From Flavobacteriales bacterium CG18_big_fil_WC_8_21_14_2_50_32_9 (lineage in GTDB: Bacteria; Bacteroidota; Bacteroidia; Flavobacteriales_E; Vicingaceae): a DNA stretch of 16,511 nucleotides. Location: contig PCUH01000113.1 in assembly GCA_002770955.1 (NCBI GenBank), positions 1 to 16,511 of the forward strand, written 5' to 3'. The translations under genes and the position numbers were made by a program. Below, one piece after another: positions 14,580-16,511 of this stretch; the stretch's first letter is position 1; every line of letters begins with the position of its first letter. Below the pieces are notes generated by a model. That model worked only from the letters and a program-made list of their open reading frames with translations. It made no database searches and had not been told where the DNA came from.

Positions 14580-14876
14580 ATGGATAATATTAAAGATAAT
14601 CAAGGAGATGTGTGGGAAGTGTTTGTACAAAGCAAACCTGGACTGCCACACAAACATGCGGGTAGCCTTCATGCTACCGACAAAGAAATGGCATTGCAAA
14701 ATGCTCGAGATTTATATACAAGAAGAAATGAAGGTACGTGCATTTGGGTTGTCCCTCTAAACGCTATCGTTTCATCTTTACCTGATGATGTGGGTGCGTT
14801 TTTTGACCCTGCTAACGATAAAGCGTACAGACATCCAACACATTATGTAATGCCTGAAGGAGCTAAACATATTTAA
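14580..14876 (+). CDS. paaB: Phenylacetyl-CoA epoxidase subunit PaaB
   Basis: The 98-residue protein closely follows the E. coli PaaB pattern: WEVFVQSKPGLPHKHAGSLHA (12-32), ALQNARDLYTRRNEG (38-52), IWVVP, GAFFDPANDKAYRHPTHYVMP (72-92). PaaB has no catalytic site. It is thought to bridge PaaAC heterodimers and is needed for activity of the epoxidase complex. It lies between paaA and paaC in the usual order. The flanking gaps (72 and 169 bp) are larger than usual for this operon and contain palindromic elements. Confidence 0.96.
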   Translation: MDNIKDNQGDVWEVFVQSKPGLPHKHAGSLHATDKEMALQNARDLYTRRNEGTCIWVVPLNAIVSSLPDDVGAFFDPANDKAYRHPTHYVMPEGAKHI

Positions 14877-14880
14877 GTCT

Positions 14881-14920
14881 CTCCAACCCCGATAGCTATT
14901 GGGGCTTGTGTAGAGGGGCA
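14881..14920. repeat. Palindromic element downstream of paaB
   Basis: CCCCGATAGCTATTGGGG (14887-14904) is palindromic with one G-T pair per side. It is flanked by CTCTCCAA and, on the far side, CTTGTGTAGAGGGG, so the stem can extend with a mismatch. A run of A follows on the plus strand, not T, so it is not a plus-strand terminator. It resembles the CTCCCCAACCCC element at 410-493. Confidence 0.55.
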
Positions 14921-15009
14921 AAAAAAATGAATAGTAAATAACATAGTAGAAACAATTAAAAAAAACCATCCAACTAAACTTGCAATTTTAGTCAAGTGTG
15001 TTGGAAACT

Positions 15010-15038
15010 CCTCCGTTAGCTAACGGAGGTAGGGAGGG
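15010..15038 (+). repeat. Perfect palindrome plus strong Shine-Dalgarno-like sequence in front of paaC
   Basis: CCTCCGTTAGCTAACGGAGG (15010-15029) is a perfect 20-bp palindrome, followed directly by TAGGGAGGG. The AGGGAGGG ends seven bases before the paaC ATG. Bacteroidota seldom use such sites, so the ribosome binding site appears to come from the inserted element. Confidence 0.65.
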
Positions 15039-15045
15039 ACTAAAA

Positions 15046-15804
15046 ATGACAACAAAAGACGCATTAATAAAATATTGCTTACGATTAGGGGATACAAGCT
15101 TAATTTTAGGACAACGAATGGCAGAATGGTGCAGCAATGGACCAACACTAGAAGAAGATATTGCACTTACTAATCTTTCATTAGATTTTTTCGGTCAAGC
15201 TAGAACTATGCTCTCTTATGCAGGAGAATTAGAAGGAAAGGGAAAGTCTGAAGATGATTTTGCTTTCAAACGTAACGAACGAGAATTTTATAACACTTTA
15301 CTTTCTGAACGTCCAAATGGACATTTTGGAGATACCATTGCCCGTAACTTTTTGCATGATGCCTTTTTATATCATTTATACAGTGCATTAAGAAACAGTA
15401 AAGATGAAATCATAGCTGCTCATTCGGCTAAATCAATCAAAGAAGTTACCTATCATTTACGTCACTCTAGTGAATGGATGGTTCGTTTAGGAGGTGGTAC
15501 AGAAGAAAGTCATCAAAAAATTCAAGATTCAATCAATGATTTATGGATGTTTACAGGTGATTTGTTTGCTATGAATGAAGTGGACGAAATTTTGATAAAA
15601 GAAGGAATTGCTGTTAATTTAAAAGACATTAAGAAAAACTGGGACAACACCGTTAACGAAGTACTTCACAGAGCTACATTGCAACGTCCAGAAGATGCCT
15701 ATATGCAATCAGGTAGTTTGGAAGGTCGACATGCTGAATGTTTAGGTCATCTCTTGGCAGAAATGCAATTTTTACCCCGGGCTTATCCTGAGGCAACGTG
15801 GTAG
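15046..15804 (+). CDS. paaC: Phenylacetyl-CoA epoxidase structural subunit PaaC
   Basis: The 252-residue protein is the ferritin-like partner of PaaA. It shows the PaaC blocks LGDTSLILGQRMAEWCSNGP (12-31), LEEDIALTNLSLDFFGQART (33-52), HLRHSSEWMVRLGGGTEES (about 135-153) and the C-terminal GRHAECLGHLLAEMQ. It lacks a full diiron site, as expected, and forms the stable core with PaaA. The ATG at 15046 follows a GGGAGGG site. An in-frame GTG at 14998 would add 16 residues (reading through the palindrome) that match nothing in the family, so I rejected it. The C-terminus TW is at the normal family position. Confidence 0.95.
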   Translation: MTTKDALIKYCLRLGDTSLILGQRMAEWCSNGPTLEEDIALTNLSLDFFGQARTMLSYAGELEGKGKSEDDFAFKRNEREFYNTLLSERPNGHFGDTIARNFLHDAFLYHLYSALRNSKDEIIAAHSAKSIKEVTYHLRHSSEWMVRLGGGTEESHQKIQDSINDLWMFTGDLFAMNEVDEILIKEGIAVNLKDIKKNWDNTVNEVLHRATLQRPEDAYMQSGSLEGRHAECLGHLLAEMQFLPRAYPEATW

Positions 15805-15854
15805 ATTATTTTCCATGGAATGTTCTTTGTATAGTCCACCTCAAACTTTAAATC

Positions 15855-16358
15855 TTGAACTATCAAAATAAATATACAAAACAACAGATTTGGGATTTTT
15901 TAGCTGAAATCCCTGACCCTGAAATCCCTGTAATAACCATTGTTGATTTAGGGGTGCTAAGAGAGGTAGAAGTGCTTTCCAATAAAGTTATCATTACAAT
16001 AACACCAACGTATAGTGGCTGCCCTGCCATGAAAATGTTTGAAGATGAAATCAAAAAAAAACTACATACTGAAGGCATTGAAAATGTAGAACTACAAATG
16101 GTCTATTCTCCTGCTTGGACTACCGATTGGATGAGCGATGAAGCGTTGGAAAAGCTAAATAAATATGGAATAGCTCCACCTGTAAAAGGTTCGCATGATA
16201 AGGGAGTATTGTTTGAAAACGGACCTAAAATTGTTCAATGTCCTCAATGTGGTTCAAAAAACACAGTTTTGAAAAGTCAATTTGGCTCAACAGCCTGTAA
16301 AGCACTCTATCAATGTAAGGATTGCTTGGAACCTTTTGATTATTTTAAATGTATATAG
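15855..16358 (+). CDS. paaD: PaaD, MIP18/SufT-like factor for the phenylacetate pathway
   Basis: The 167-residue protein has the MIP18 (DUF59) domain with IPDPEIPVITIVDLG (19-33) and the SGCPAM segment (54-59, Cys56). A C-terminal cysteine-rich zinc-ribbon-like part follows: CPQC (129-132), then Cys148, Cys154, Cys157 and Cys166. PaaD is required for the pathway in vivo and is thought to help supply an iron-sulfur cluster, probably for the PaaE reductase. The start is unusual: an in-frame TAA at 15849 and no ATG before the conserved core leave TTG at 15855 as the likely initiation codon (ATC at 15852 is a poorer choice). It is the last recognised gene of the paa run; paaE is not in the window. 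Confidence 0.92.
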   Translation: MNYQNKYTKQQIWDFLAEIPDPEIPVITIVDLGVLREVEVLSNKVIITITPTYSGCPAMKMFEDEIKKKLHTEGIENVELQMVYSPAWTTDWMSDEALEKLNKYGIAPPVKGSHDKGVLFENGPKIVQCPQCGSKNTVLKSQFGSTACKALYQCKDCLEPFDYFKCI

Positions 16359-16511
16359 AGTTTGTCCATAATGTCCGATATCTTCGTTATTCTCGACTTT
16401 CAAATCAGTCATGTACTTTAGTACACTCCTGATTTTCAGGTCATCGAAACCTCGGTCTCGAACATTCTGAACCAAACTCTCGACTAAAAAGACAGACACT
16501 AGAGTCTTCTG
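16359..16511. repeat. Palindromic intergenic sequence downstream of paaD, cut by the window edge
   Basis: After the paaD stop the DNA contains a hairpin with outer arms AAATCAG (16402-16408) and CTGATTT (16429-16435), a three-base internal loop on each side, and inner arms TGTAC/GTACA around TTTA. A second imperfect palindrome, CGAAACC-TC-GGTCTCG, follows at about 16445-16460. A minus-strand open frame runs through it but shows no family features, so I read this as a repeat or MITE-like element rather than a gene. Confidence 0.5.

Noticed and set aside
15815..15871. Small 18-codon frame with ATG between paaC and paaD.
   Set aside because: No ribosome binding site or conservation can be seen, and it overlaps the start of paaD. 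Likely chance.
16287..16499. Minus-strand open frame of about 70 codons over the end of paaD.
   Set aside because: It overlaps the conserved paaD zinc-ribbon region on the other strand, and its sequence follows the palindromic repeat. There is no family signature.

Overview
The window looks like the chromosome of a low-GC member of the Bacteroidota, probably a flavobacterium-like marine or aquatic species. The evidence is AT-rich intergenic DNA, little Shine-Dalgarno sequence, several promoters that match the Bacteroidota -7 consensus TAnnTTTG, a secreted protein with a typical N-terminal signal ending in GFSQ, an OprO/OprP-type porin, and a paaABCD cluster of the type found in that phylum. 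The species cannot be named from the sequence.

Layout. (1) 1-1090, minus strand: the first 94 codons of an XdhC/CoxI protein, preceded by a MobA/MocA-like nucleotidyltransferase, which together suggest maturation of a molybdenum hydroxylase. (2) 1226-2410, minus: a secreted class-3 lipase. (3) 2690-6926, minus: a probable operon read in the order divergent aquaporin-fold protein, PiT-like phosphate permease, NptA-type Na/phosphate cotransporter with a PhoU tail, and a CvpA-like membrane protein. (4) 7070-12771, minus: an OprO/P-like porin, then pstS-pstC-pstA-pstB-phoU. (5) 12772-13331: a 560-bp non-coding stretch holding the porin promoter, a MITE-like palindromic element, one copy of a dispersed repeat and a terminator. 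(6) 13332-13402, minus: tRNA-Cys(GCA). (7) 13566-16358, plus: paaA, paaB, paaC, paaD. (8) 16359-16511: a palindromic intergenic repeat running off the edge.

Regions 3 and 4 form a phosphate island. The porin would admit phosphate across the outer membrane, the PstS lipoprotein would capture it, PstCAB would import it with ATP, and PhoU would report transporter state. The PiT-like and NptA-like carriers give two further uptake or efflux routes. Three promoters in this island carry, on the coding strand, a direct repeat TTAACA-N5-TTAACA (perfect at two, degenerate at pstS), each 42-44 bp upstream of a TAnnTTTG-like element. I infer this to be the local Pho box. The most unusual gene is the first of region 3: its hydrophobicity pattern and two half-helix motifs match the major intrinsic protein (aquaporin) family, but both NPA motifs are altered (H-I-I-P-F and N-P-F-G), and it appears to be under Pho control.

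A second theme is a set of small palindromic intergenic elements. Two copies of a 180-206 bp repeat lie 10.6 kb apart. A family of CTCC...GGAGG hairpins supplies the apparent ribosome binding sites of xdhC and paaC. A related element seems to have extended the reading frame of the MobA-like protein by about 38 residues.
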